Below are positions 30,273 to 39,902 of a stretch of DNA of 64,000 bases, piece by piece. The position numbers and the translations under genes were made by a program. The stretch is from Paragorgia papillata (Eukaryota; Cnidaria; Anthozoa; Scleralcyonacea; Coralliidae). The notes beneath the pieces are model-generated. The model ran no database searches. It was given only the letters and a program-made list of their open reading frames with translations, and was not told the origin of the DNA. The DNA lies in the NCBI GenBank assembly GCA_035771165.1, contig JAWNZC010000225.1, positions 685,501-749,500 of the forward strand, given 5' to 3'. Position 1 is the first letter of the stretch. Each line of letters opens with the position of its first letter.

Positions 30273-30375
30273 TGTTATGATTCGTGTTTCTTTATTCAGT
30301 CTCTATTCTATTCTGGGTTCCGATTACAGAACCTTGGTCTTATAAAGCTATATGTAGTTAACAGTTAATCAATCA
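30273..30375 (-). repeat. Gypsy 5' LTR
   Basis: 103 bp, TG...CA ends; one mismatch to the other LTR. Confidence 0.93.
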
Positions 30376-30655
30376 GTGTCGTATATCATTACAGTTGTTT
30401 GGAGCTTCTAATTCATCAAAAAGATTACCCACATCATAATCGATATCGTCTACTTCTTCTCCGTCTTTACCGTTGTTTTTTGTTTTTTTTTAATTAAATT
30501 ATTTCGAATAAAACTTGTGGGCATATTTTATTTTTTTTAAAATATTTTAATGCTGCAGTATGCTGACCACTTGATAAATTAAAAGATGCTTGTTTAGCAG
30601 CGTTGTGTGATAAATGATATATTAAATCCGCTTTATTAATCTGATAATCACCCAT
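30376..30655 (-). pseudogene. 5' part of the element gene split by the gypsy insertion
   Basis: From the ATG at 30655: MGDYQINKADLIYHLSHNA, then SGQHTAALKYF and a stop near 30495. A shifted frame continues with an acidic stretch (EEVDDIDYDVGNLFDELE) up to the insertion point. The 3' remainder is at 26469-26558. Small virion protein by position; family not recognised. Confidence 0.5.
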
Positions 30656-30727
30656 TTTTATATTTTCTTCAGTTAATCCTTTTTTTTAAAAAAACATTTT
30701 TATTTTCGTTTCGCTTATAGAATCAGT

Positions 30728-31003
30728 TCAGCTTCCACTACCACCTCCATCATCATCATCATCCGGTGGTACATTTCCATATTTTTTTTTCAGTATCGAT
30801 TTTACGTTTCAAATAATTTTTTTTTTTTTTAAATTGAATCATACTTTCACCAACACGTTGACTATTACCATATGTTACAAGATTTTCCAAATCCTTTTTT
30901 TTTTCATTAAGTTCAAATTCATCTTGATTTTTCATTCCTTGTAAAAATCTTTTTTCTTATCGAATCTTTTTTCTGAATCGATCAATTGTAGTTTATTCAC
31001 CAT
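30728..31003 (-). pseudogene. Hypothetical coiled-coil protein with acidic/glycine tail (frameshifted)
   Basis: The ATG at 31003 overlaps the stop of the preceding gene. Early part MVNKLQLIDSEKRF, then (other frame) NSQRVGESMIQFKKK and a Lys-rich stretch, ending PPDDDDDGGGS at 30728. Shifts sit in T-runs near 30950 and 30830. Located in the capsid gene block; function unknown. Confidence 0.45.
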
Positions 31004-31275
31004 TTTTAATTGCGTTAATATAATTACAAGCTTTTTCTAGAATACTAGCTAAACAGTGATCTTCACATACCATTAACTTAAGATCAAATCGGCGGCGGTG
31101 GCGGTGGCGGTGGCGGCGGCGGCGGCGCCGGTGCCGCCGGTGCCGCCGGTGCCGCCGGTGGTGCCGGTGATGCCGGTGATGCCGGTGATGCCGGTCATGC
31201 CGGTCATGCCGGTCATGATGGTCATGATGGTCATGATGGTCATGATGGTCATGATGATGATGATGATGACATCAA
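30997..31275 (-). CDS. Short ORF reading through a trinucleotide repeat
   Basis: The non-repeat C-terminus reads LKLMVCEDHCLASILEKACN and stops overlapping the next ATG. Upstream the same frame is a His/Asp/Arg repeat encoded by the 31085-31272 tract. No initiating Met is visible beyond the repeat. Confidence 0.35.
31085..31272. repeat. Graded GC-rich trinucleotide repeat
   Basis: The tract passes stepwise from GGC/GGT units through GCC-GGT, then GAT-GCC-GGT, CAT-GCC-GGT, CAT-GAT-GGT and finally pure GAT. It is the most GC-rich spot of an otherwise AT-rich element. Confidence 0.9.
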
Positions 31276-31489
31276 CAATTATTTTGGGTTGTTTCTTTTT
31301 CTTTCCCTTCTCCTTTACCATTCTTTACTCTTTCTTCTCTCTCTTCTCAACGATAATAAGATACGGTATTACACGGTGCTAAATGATATAAAGGACGAAG
31401 ATAAAGTTTTTTTTCTTTTGGAATATTTTTTTTTTCATTTTTTTTTCTATAAAATTTTTCCATTCTTTATCTTTATCCATCGGTGATCA

Positions 31490-32805
31490 TTAGATATTGT
31501 ACAATAAACGAGCTGGTGTTGATACTCCAACTTTTATTTCGTTACAAAATTCACCCATAAATAACATTGTTCCAGCCTCCGTATCAGCCAAATATTCAAC
31601 ATGTGCATTAACTACACCACTAGGACGATTGGGTAATACTTTTAAATGAGTATCATGATTTGATGTTAGGTCGAATCCCAAAATTGGATAACCGTTGATA
31701 AAATCATTATAAGATATCGGCATTTCTGAAAATCTTTTATTAAGTACTTTACGTAATAATCGGTACGCTTCTATTGAGTTTGTTACAGTCGTTACACTCA
31801 CATTATTTACTGAAATATTAACACTTGAATAACCTTCCCACCGGAAATTAAATGCGTTAGTTGCAGGTGTTCCGTTAAAATTATTTTGACGTACATGCAT
31901 CATAAATAAACGTACAGGGCAACTTCCATTAAATATATTAGTTACAATCACACTTCTTCTTCCAGCGGGAATAGTTTCTGTCACTGTACGTAATGTAGTA
32001 GTATAATATTTAGCTTCTTTTAGATTCGTCACAAATGATGTATTTAAGGCGTCCGTTAATTGATCTTTTGGTTTGTAAAGCGGAATTTTCAACTTAAAAT
32101 TTTCCAACCCAATTTTTCCCGTATTTATAGCTAAATCAGCGTGATCAACTTGTTTACATAGCACTCGATTTGGAGCTCTTGCTAGCCTTATTTCAACTTT
32201 AAAAGCGCTTGGAAGATATTGATCACCACCATGATCGCTGAAACAGGGTAGGTCAATATGATCAATCAATTGAGCTTCTCGATAAATTGTAAGCGTAGCT
32301 CTGTTAAGCATTCCTACATTGGCTGCCTGTTGAGTTTCCATTTGTCCTGCTGTATCGAGATAACTACAATTTACCTGTTGGGAATCCTTATATTGTGATG
32401 GTACTTCACGTAATACAAAATTAACATATGATGCGTAATAAGAAAAATTATCAGCAGGTGTAACTAGACTCTCATTCAACATTAGTTCTGTTGTTTTCCA
32501 CAGTGTACGCAAAGGAATAGGAGGTATTACAAGATTCGCGGCTGCATTGATAATACTCCTGCATCGTTGGTAATACTAAGAACCGCTGAAAATTCAGCGT
32601 CACTTGTTTTCATTAACCCTATACTATTTCCATTATGGACGAAAGAATATACTTCAGAAAATTTATCTTTTGGATTCGAAAAAATCACACTTTCTCACGT
32701 TTCCAAAAAAGTATCATTATAAGGACTTGGTTTAAAAAATTCTAAGGGTTTACTAAATAATGTATCGTGTTGATCAACTTCTTGTTCTGAGGGATCTATT
32801 TCCAT
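31490..32805 (-). pseudogene. Major capsid protein, double jelly-roll type (one stop, one frameshift)
   Basis: Forms the icosahedral shell. The main frame (32512-31490) has a family-like order: RTLWKTTELMLNESL, YYASYVNFVL, RATLTIYREAQLIDHIDLP, FKVEIRLARAPNRVL, FNFRWEGYSSVNISVNN and a C-terminal VEYLADTEAGTMLF. The N-terminal part (from the ATG at 32805; MEIDPSEQEVDQHDTLFSKP) is in another frame and holds an in-frame TGA near 32699; the shift is near 32530. Total about 430 residues. The match to Polinton MCPs is by overall pattern, not one signature motif. Confidence 0.72.
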
Positions 32806-32849
32806 TTTTTATTTTTTTTATTTTTATTTATTTATTTATATATATTTTT

Positions 32850-32992
32850 TTAAACGTTAATTTTCAACACTTTTCCAACAGTTCCTAATACCTGAGGAAG
32901 AAACATTCCAAGTGCTAAAGCTGCTCCAAAAACACCCCCTTTTTGTACTCTTTTTCTTTTTCTTCTTTTTACTCTCCTATATCTTTTCCCCA

Positions 32993-32993
<1 letters not shown>
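32850..32993 (-). CDS. Small core-like protein with QKGG and a hydrophobic tail
   Basis: An intact 47-residue protein: Arg/Lys-rich leader, VQKGG, then a Gly/Ala/Leu hydrophobic segment (VFGAALALGMFLPQVLG). Same layout as the 25112 protein, so an adenovirus pX-like peptide. Placed directly upstream of the capsid gene on the same strand. Confidence 0.6.
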
Positions 32994-33023
<30 letters not shown>

Positions 33024-33101
33024 ATCTTTACTCAACGACGACAAAACAAGTAATGAGTTTTTTTTATATAAACATTTATTTTTAAAATCAATAACAATTT
33101 T

Positions 33102-33362
33102 TTAACGTGTTAAACGTAAGAGTGCAGGATCAATTGTTAATGTTCTTTTTCTTTTCTTTTTTACAAATTTTTTATCGTGATCTTCATCCATATTTTGCGG
33201 TAAACCCACTTTTCCATTCAATAAAATCTCTTCTTTAGTTAATGAACTTTTTGAAATTATGAAATGTCCTGCTTGATAATTCCCACCATTTCTTGATCCA
33301 TTCATTAATTCAATATAATCTTTTGCAGTTAATTTTCCATTTGATTTTTTTTTTTCAGCCAT
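33102..33362 (-). CDS. Small basic hypothetical protein
   Basis: 86 residues, intact. NGGNYQAGHFIISK in the middle and a KKKRKR patch near the end. Part of the minus-strand structural gene run. No family recognised. Confidence 0.5.
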   Translation of the reverse strand: MAEKKKSNGKLTAKDYIELMNGSRNGGNYQAGHFIISKSSLTKEEILLNGKVGLPQNMDEDHDKKFVKKKRKRTLTIDPALLRLTR

Positions 33363-33430
33363 TATTTAAAAAAAAATCAAAAAAAAATCAAATCATTCTT
33401 TTACCAATTCAAAAACGTAATGTATTTTTT

Positions 33431-33864
33431 TTAATCGTTTTCATCTTCATATAAACTTAAATATAATGTAATTTCTTCATTTTTTAATTTATAAGATTCG
33501 TTTTCGTATACGATAAAAAACTGAATTGTTTCCTTTGCATTTTTAAAATCCGTTAATAAAAAAAAAGGTAATTTTCGTTTATCATTATTATTCATTCCAT
33601 AAAATTTTTTTTCATTCATAAATAATAAAAAACGTTTTGCAAATAAAAAAATTGACTAGATTCTTCTAAATTTTTTGTAAATCCTGAAAAATCAATTTTT
33701 CTTGAAAATAATAAACGAAAATTTCCTTTTATTCCTTTACATTCAATAAAATTTAAATTCCATAATACATTTTTATCGTTATACGTCGCTGGTTTTAAAA
33801 ATGAAAGTTCATAATCTTCAATACATAAAACACTACCTCTCTCTTTTAATTTTATTTTAAGCAT
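33431..33864 (-). pseudogene. Hypothetical structural-block protein (one frameshift)
   Basis: Two frames (33864-33616 and 33619-33431) continue one another through a T-run near 33640. Beta-rich in appearance (SFLKPATYNDKNVLWNL; KLPFFLLTDFKNA). The start overlaps the penton gene's stop region. Function unknown. Confidence 0.5.
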
Positions 33865-34794
33865 TATGAATTAATCCCTCAATACAAACAGTTCCAGAGT
33901 CAAATGGTATTTTTTTACCCACGCTGTCTTTTAATACTATATGTAATGAATGAATTTTCATTTTTTTTAATTTTCTTTTAACTAACGGAGGTGTATAAAC
34001 AATTAATTCACCATTTCCCTTTCCTTGATCGCTCCAACTAATCGGTATTGTGACTAATATTTCTGATGACGTATCACCAACAAAACTTCTTTCTAATTCT
34101 TTACAATAAACAAATATTTTATCCAAACCATCGGAAATATCGGGTAAATAATCAGCGATAACAGTATAATTTGTACTATCAAGTTTCTTTTGATCCGTAT
34201 TTTGATTAAAATGAATCGTGGTTTCCGAAAAACCCAGCATAAATGCTAATTTTTTAGAAAATGTCAAATCAATTTCGATAAAAAAATTTTTTTTTGATTT
34301 TCTTTATTTATTGAGGATTTTGATAAGTGAAGAAAATCAAGTTTTTCTCCATCATCAGCCTCAATCGCCCAATCCAACACCTGTTTTAACCAATATTCAA
34401 CGTATACATTTACACTTATTTTTATTTTCCCGTTATTATCGTATAAAAAAACAATATCGTATTCGCTTACAGCGTTATTTATATAATTTATTAATTTTTC
34501 TAAACTATAAATTCCTTGTTCAACGATAATTTTATCCAATAATATTTGTAAAGAACAATCTTTATAATAATTAGCGGGAACAAACCATCTAAAATCTCTG
34601 TATTTTATATCCACTTCAAGCCAACATTCATCATCGGCTATATTTTTGGTTGTCGAAGGGTAAGAAATAGATGTAACTTCAAAAAATGCTTCTTGATTTA
34701 ACCCATCAATGGGTTTAAATAATTTCATCTCAAATTCATTCGTGTAATTAGTTCTTCCTTCTTTTACAGTATTACTTAAAATTTGTAAATTCAT
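33857..34794 (-). pseudogene. Penton-like minor capsid protein (single jelly-roll), one frameshift
   Basis: Forms capsid vertices in Polinton-like viruses. From the Met at 34794: NEFEMKLFKPIDGLN and FFEVTSISYP match the family's F-x-x-x-L-P...W-E-V...I-x-Y-P start; then LEKLINYINNAV. After an A-run shift near 34265 come KKLAFMLGFSE, LDKIFVYCKEL (family I-x-V-Y-C) and KKIPFDSGTVCIEG near the end. About 312 residues. The start Met lies in frame with the integrase C-terminus, so there is no stop between the two genes. Confidence 0.75.
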
Positions 34795-35677
34795 ATTTTC
34801 TGTAATTCTTCCAAGTAAAATATTCCAGTTTTTTTTCTCATTGTTAAAATCTTTTAATTCGTACGTAATTGGATCGGTAGCAAATACTTTATTTATTTTA
34901 AATTTTTCATCAGTCCAACCACGTAAACTACTTTTTTCAAAAATATTGTTTTTTGCGGTAACAATTCGTACAACAGTTCCTTCTTTTAGGACATTCTTTG
35001 TGAAAGTGATAGGAGATATCATTTTACGTAGCATTATATATATATATTTTTTTTTGTTTTGTTTCCACGATATACGTCATACGGTGTAGAACCATTCAAA
35101 CTTGAATGCGGTGATTTATTGTATCATTCAACGATTATGTGTAAGTAACTATGATAATCAAATTCTCCAGTTAATGTTAAAACACGCCTTACCATTTTAA
35201 AGTTTGAATTACTCTTTCAACATGAGGCTTTAATTTCACGATTGTAAGTGTGAAAAACAGAAAATCCATATTTTTTACTTAATTCTTTACGAATTAATCG
35301 AAATTCTGTCCCCTCATCACACTTTGTAGGTGGGTCTTCTTTTTTCAAAATATTTTCAAATTTCTTTGCCGTGTTTTTTTTCAGTTTTTTTCTTTAAAAG
35401 TTCAACCCATACATATCTTGAATAAACATCAATACAAACCAACCAATAACGATATTGTCTATTAGATCTTGATAAATCTTTATTTTCTGCTAAATCAATA
35501 CACCATTGTTCATTTTTTTCATTACATTAATATTTAATCGTTTATATATATTTTTAATAATTCTATGTTGTTTATATTTCTCTAAATGTTCTTTATCTAA
35601 TGTTCTCCTTTCAATAATCTTGCAGCTTTTTGTATAAATTCTTCTGAAAACTTTTTTTTTTGTTTTTTTTTACTCAT
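34795..35677 (-). pseudogene. Retrovirus-type (DDE) integrase, multiply frameshifted
   Basis: Inserts element DNA into host chromosomes. Single-frame C-terminal module 35034-34795: VVRIVTAKNNIFEK, RGWTDEKFKINKV, DPITYELKDF, the Polinton integrase SH3/chromo-like tail. The catalytic core lies upstream in three frames: IVIGWFVLMF/RYWLVCIDVYSRYVWVE near 35430, a CDEGTEF second-Asp motif near 35310, and HVERVIQTLKW (Glu motif) near 35220; LHIIVEWYNKSPHSSL near 35120. Start near the ATG at 35677. No stop separates it from the penton gene. Confidence 0.8.
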
Positions 35678-35700
35678 TTTTTTTTCTAAAAAAAAAAATA

Positions 35701-36433
35701 TTATATTTTCTCAATTAACTCTCTAATATACTCCGCTTCACCAGAAATTAACAGACTAACAAAATCAAATTTATCTTCATCTTTTAAACCTGCATTTATA
35801 TTTTCGTTGTAACGACAAATACAATCTTCTAAACTTAATTGACCCAACTTAAAATAATATAATAACTCAACTAAAGCCGCGTCATTTATTATTTTTTTTT
35901 TTATCTAATTCACAATCAATAGCGAGTGATGGAAATATATCTTCATCTGCTGCTGGCGATGTCGGTGGTGGTTGTGGCGGTGTTGTTGTTGTTGTTATTG
36001 CTCTCTTTCTTTTCTTCTCCACAACAGTTTCATTTTTATTTTTTATTTTTTTAGACGTTGCACTACCCTTCACAGCGTGATAGAATTTTCCCAATTGACG
36101 CGCTATTTCGCCCAAATTATCTGTTTTCTTAAACGAAAAACTACCCCATTGATCTTCCCAATTAGGTGCTGGTTTTGAAAACTCGTTATACGTTATATCA
36201 TTATCATCTTCTTCTTCTTCTTCATTGAATTTTAAATCTTCATCGGGAAGAACAATCAGTTTCTTTTGAATAACAAGTTCGCCCGAACCAAAGTTATTAT
36301 TACGTAGCACAAGACGCATAGCTTCTTTCTTGTAATTGAAATATTCGGAAACAACGACGAATATTTGACTCCCCCAATCGGATGTTGCGTTCATGTTGTT
36401 GAGAGTATTAATCAATTCTGGAATTATTTCCAT
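35701..36433 (-). pseudogene. Hypothetical acidic/Pro-rich protein (one frameshift)
   Basis: Frame 36433-35882: an N-terminal domain with LINTLNNMNATSDWGSQIF, an acidic EEEEEDDND run, WEDQWGSFSFKK, then a KKRKR motif and a Thr/Pro run. A T-run shift near 35890 opens the last about 60 residues to 35701 (LEDCICRYNENINAGLKDED). Possibly a virion assembly or scaffold protein by position; not recognised. Confidence 0.5.
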
Positions 36434-36465
36434 TTCCTACTCCATCTCGCTGTTTACCAAAAATT

Positions 36466-36609
36466 TCAGACACTGTTTACTAGTCGGGTACACTTTATAC
36501 AATATTGCTTTATCATTTTTTTTTTCAACGCCACAATTTTTTGTGATAAATCTTTGTACTTCACTAACGTGTGTTCATATTGCGTATACTCTCTCAAATA
36601 AAGCTCCAT
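36466..36609 (-). CDS. Small coiled-coil protein
   Basis: About 47 residues from MELYLREYTQYEHT; helical, with CIKC near the end. The longer upstream start (36660) reads a Lys-rich leader and seems less likely. Confidence 0.35.
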   Translation of the reverse strand: MELYLREYTQYEHTLVKYKDLSQKIVALKKKMIKQYCIKCTRLVNSV

Positions 36610-36737
36610 TTTTTTTCCTTTCTTTCTTTCTTTCTTCTCGAACTGAGAGAGAGAGAGCAAATGATAAAATTACCAAAAAATCGAATCAACTTATACATTT
36701 TTTTCTTACACATTTTTTCTTTTTTTTTTACTTTAAC

Positions 36738-36747
36738 CCAAATAAGG
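36738..36747. promoter_or_regulatory. CArG-box match (CCAAATAAGG)
   Basis: Perfect CC(A/T)6GG about 130 bp upstream of the minus-strand ORF at 36609. Confidence 0.3.
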
Positions 36748-36881
36748 TTAAAGATTCGTTATAAAAAATTATACATTCAACAATATATTTTTCTGAAAAT
36801 TTTTTATTTTCACATAAAAAATTTATACATTCATTAAAAAATCGTTGACAAATAGGAAATTGCATAAAAATATAATAAATT

Positions 36882-37090
36882 TCACAGAGTGTCACTGTTC
36901 AAATCTAATTCAGCTAATACATTTGTATTCAAATATACGTACTCTACAAATCTAATTCTAATTTCTGTTAGTTCTTCATTAATTATTTCTACAAAATAAT
37001 TTTTTTTTTCGTACTTAAAATAGTTTTTTGATGAATAATCAGACTATTACATAATGTTGCTATTGGAATTATTTGTTTAATTTTTTCCAT
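36882..37090 (-). pseudogene. Small hypothetical protein (A-run frameshift)
   Basis: Start MEKIKQIIPIATLCNSLIIH at 37090; after an A9 run the continuation EIINEELTEIRIRFVEYVYL is in another frame, ending at 36882. About 69 residues in total. No family. Confidence 0.35.
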
Positions 37091-37095
37091 TTTTT

Positions 37096-38109
37096 TTAAT
37101 TATTTAGTTTAGACAACGTATAATTACAATTTCTTAGATAATTTACTTCTTGTCTACAATTTTTGAATCTACATATATCATTTGTTCTATACACAAAAGC
37201 ATTTTCGACACTAAAACCAGAATTAAGATCGTATTGTAAATGATCGCGGATATATATATATCGAATAAATCCATATTATATTTAGCGCTAATATCGCTGC
37301 TAATACACCGTTTGGATTATGCTTATCGCAAAACATTGAAAAAATCGCTGCTAAATTATAAATTAAATCAGTATTAATCCAAAAAGTATCATTTAAATCA
37401 TCATATAGCATTATATCATTCGCATCATAACTCCAACAATGATAAAAAAGATATGGGGAAATTGAATATATAAAAAAACATATCGATAAAAATGCATTGC
37501 CATACGTTGCATTTATGTAGGAAAAAAGCGAGTATTTTCCCCCCGCTACAGGCGCATACATTTCATCTGTTACGTCATTTATACTTCCAATTAAATGAAA
37601 ATCATCATTCTTCGTATTTTTTGAAGGTTTAATCCTAAAATAATATTTAATTTTACCTTTTACAGGTAATACAGAACAACAATAATCTGAGTTAAATTGT
37701 AACATAATTTTTCTTTCATCCGATTGTTCAGAATAAACTATTCCGCATTGTCCCCTACCGATTATATAGGGTAACAGAAAATCCATAGTTCCTGCACGTA
37801 TGACTATAAAAGGAGGTAACCATTCTTCTTCTTCTTTTTTTTCAAAAACAACTCCATTGTATAAATATAATTCAGGTACCCAATCATCATCATTATCATC
37901 ATCATCTTCTTGTTTATTTCCCCTTTCGATAGAATAAATACAATGTCCTTTATAATGATTTAATAAACCAAACATCCAATACAAAAGACCAATTGTTCCA
38001 TGATTAAAATTCTGTAATGCGTAAACATTCATCAAAATACTTTTAAAATTAAAGCATTTCTTATTTTTATTTTTTCCTCCTTCAGAGGATTTTCTTTACA
38101 TGAATTCAT
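37096..38109 (-). pseudogene. CRxKNCRQ-family protein, right copy (frameshifts at both ends)
   Basis: Paralogue of the 12506-13812 gene. Shared segments: GLLYWMFGLLNHYKG, a single-domain middle with FLLPYI, CFFIYSISPYLFYH, CDKHNPNGVL, and in another frame CRFKNCRQ close to the stop at 37096. The N-terminal leader (ATG at 38109, MNSCKENPLKEEK) is in a different frame from the main ORF. It lacks the long C-terminal tail of the left copy. Confidence 0.65.
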
Positions 38110-38200
38110 TTTTTTCTTTTCTTTCAAAGATGATTTTTTCTTTTATATATTTTTTTAAAAAAATAAAAATAAAATGACTATATTTGGGAAAAAAAATACT

Positions 38201-38210
38201 ATATATATAG
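38201..38210 (+). promoter_or_regulatory. TATA box upstream of the 38249 gene
   Basis: ATATATATAG followed by AAGCGC, about 40 bp before the ATG; an AGCGC also follows the TATA box at 8229. Confidence 0.45.
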
Positions 38211-38248
38211 AAGCGCTTTAATAGAGAGCCAGTATCGAAAAACAAAAA

Positions 38249-38806
38249 ATGGCTCAATCAACAGCAACAACAACAACAACAAGTCAAGAAAATGAAATAC
38301 TATTCGATTGCACCGATAAAGAACATTGTGTAATGATGCGTGAGATCGGGGACAAAGCATCGAGAGGTTTTTTACAAAAAAATTTAAAGACCGTAGAAGT
38401 TGGAACATTCAGTCTAATTAATGCAAAACTAGGTTTTGTCAACGGGTTACTGAAATATATGCGTTCTTGGCCACAAGAAAAAGGCGAATTCAGTTTCAAT
38501 ATTGATCGCGCAGGTTTCTACCCACCCAATGAAAGCGAAACATCAAGAACAACACGTATGGAAAAATTCGATACCGCAGTAACGGTTGAGAAAAAAAGAA
38601 AAATTAAAAGTGATAACTTCGAGAGTGCGTTGATGTGGTGTGATGTATGGGATACATCTGTTACAGCCAGCGCGTTTCTATCTACTGTTTATCAAGTTCA
38701 CCCGGAAGTACGTGATGAATTTGTTCGTTTTTACGTCGATATTACCAATGTAAAAAGCGATGAGGGAAAAAAAAAAAAAAGAAAAAAAAAATTTATACGA
38801 CTTTAA
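38249..38806 (+). CDS. Hypothetical protein, Thr-rich start and Lys-rich end
   Basis: 185 residues, one of the few intact longer genes of the element. After a Thr run it shows ILFDCTDKEHCVMMRE, an amphipathic middle (LINAKLGFVNGLLKYMRSW), and LMWCDVWDTSVTASAFLS before a basic tail. Good TATA box upstream. No family recognised. Confidence 0.55.
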   Translation: MAQSTATTTTTSQENEILFDCTDKEHCVMMREIGDKASRGFLQKNLKTVEVGTFSLINAKLGFVNGLLKYMRSWPQEKGEFSFNIDRAGFYPPNESETSRTTRMEKFDTAVTVEKKRKIKSDNFESALMWCDVWDTSVTASAFLSTVYQVHPEVRDEFVRFYVDITNVKSDEGKKKKRKKKFIRL

Positions 38807-39075
38807 TTTTTTTTAGGAAGACACTACTACTATATGGACAAAAAAAAAACTATCCCTTGAAGATAGCGATCTTAACATGTTAATATGGGACGGGACGGAA
38901 GTGCAGAAGCTCTTGTAAAATTTCTAAAAAAAATTTTTTTTTCCCTTTGTAGACGTTTCCGTTTCCATTTCCTTTCAATTTTATTGTTAATAAATTAGAA
39001 GAATTTTACATTGTATCACATCATCAAATGTAAATATTTCAGTAAAAAAAACAACTGTTAATTCTTCTTCTTTGT

Positions 39076-39452
39076 TTATTTTTTTCTTACAGAATAATCT
39101 TTATCTTTTACCCAATCTTCTCTTCTTGTATTCTTCCCAATACACGTAGAAAAATCACGTCTTTTTTTTCGTTTGTTTTTTACAAATCTAAAACGCTTAG
39201 CTAATGTAAAATAATATATCTTGATGTCGCTGATCCCTTTTGAAAAACTCCTTTTATCTCGAAATAAACCACATCTTCATACATATGAAAATAATCTTTT
39301 TTTACATGAGTAATTTTAGCCACTCCCGAACTTCCCCACAATATATCTGATACCTCATTAAATTCAATAAAATTTCTTTTTTCACTATGTGGATCTCTAT
39401 TTCTTTCTTCAAGCATAGTTAAAAAATCTTCTTCATCATTTTTCTCACCCAT
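39076..39452 (-). pseudogene. Tandem paralogue pair, copy 1 (one frameshift)
   Basis: Single frame 39452-39201: FIEFNEVSDILWGSSG, ITHVKKDYFHMYEDVVYF. After a shift near 39210 the tail has RRDFSTCIGKNTRREDWVKD to the stop at 39076. Same order as copy 2 at 39566-39902. Family unknown. Confidence 0.55.
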
Positions 39453-39565
39453 TTTAACAAAAAAGAAATGATTTTATTTTTTTGAAACACTTTATTATAT
39501 AGAGAATATAGAGAAATTTTTTTTATATTTATACATTTTTTATTAAAAAAAGTACATATGGTGTT

Positions 39566-39902
39566 TTAATTAAATTGCAATATTATACATTTTCTATTTT
39601 TTTTTCTCCAATCTTTCGTGTATGTATACATTCCAACATCCAAACTAAAATCATGATCTTTTTTTGGAATATTTCTAACTAATGTTCGATAATATCTATA
39701 CTGTGCAATTAAATTCCAACTACCATACAACTAAAAAAAAAACCATATCCTCACAATTATTAAAATTTTTTTTTTTTACATTTGTAACTTTAATACGTGA
39801 ATCTGGACTTTGTTTCAATAAATCTGATATTTCATTAAAATCAATAAATATTCTTTCATTAACATTTTTATCAACCCCATCATCATTGTATTCAAAATTC
39901 AT
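39566..39902 (-). pseudogene. Tandem paralogue pair, copy 2 (one frameshift)
   Basis: FIDFNEISDLLKQSPDS, VTNVKKKNFNNCEDMVFF in one frame, then DHDFSLDVGMYTYTKDW in another to the stop at 39566. Homologous along its length to copy 1; conserved pattern DFS-x3-G-x2-T-x3-DW in the tail. Confidence 0.55.

Larger units (their letters stand above)
26559..30375 (-). mobile_element. Ty3/gypsy LTR retrotransposon inserted in the viral element
   Basis: Minus-strand element with 103-bp LTRs at both ends, a gag-pol coding region, and TGGTGTCAGGCGGG just inside the 5' LTR (30259-30272) as a probable tRNA primer-binding site beginning TGG. No envelope gene. The flanking 5-bp sequences (GTTGT and GTGTC) do not form a clean target duplication. 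The LTRs differ at one position, so insertion looks recent, yet gag-pol has three breaks. Confidence 0.92.

Noticed and set aside
31098..31382. Ala/Val/Pro/Met-rich plus-strand ORF
   Set aside because: It is the other-strand reading of a trinucleotide repeat and has no non-repeat support.
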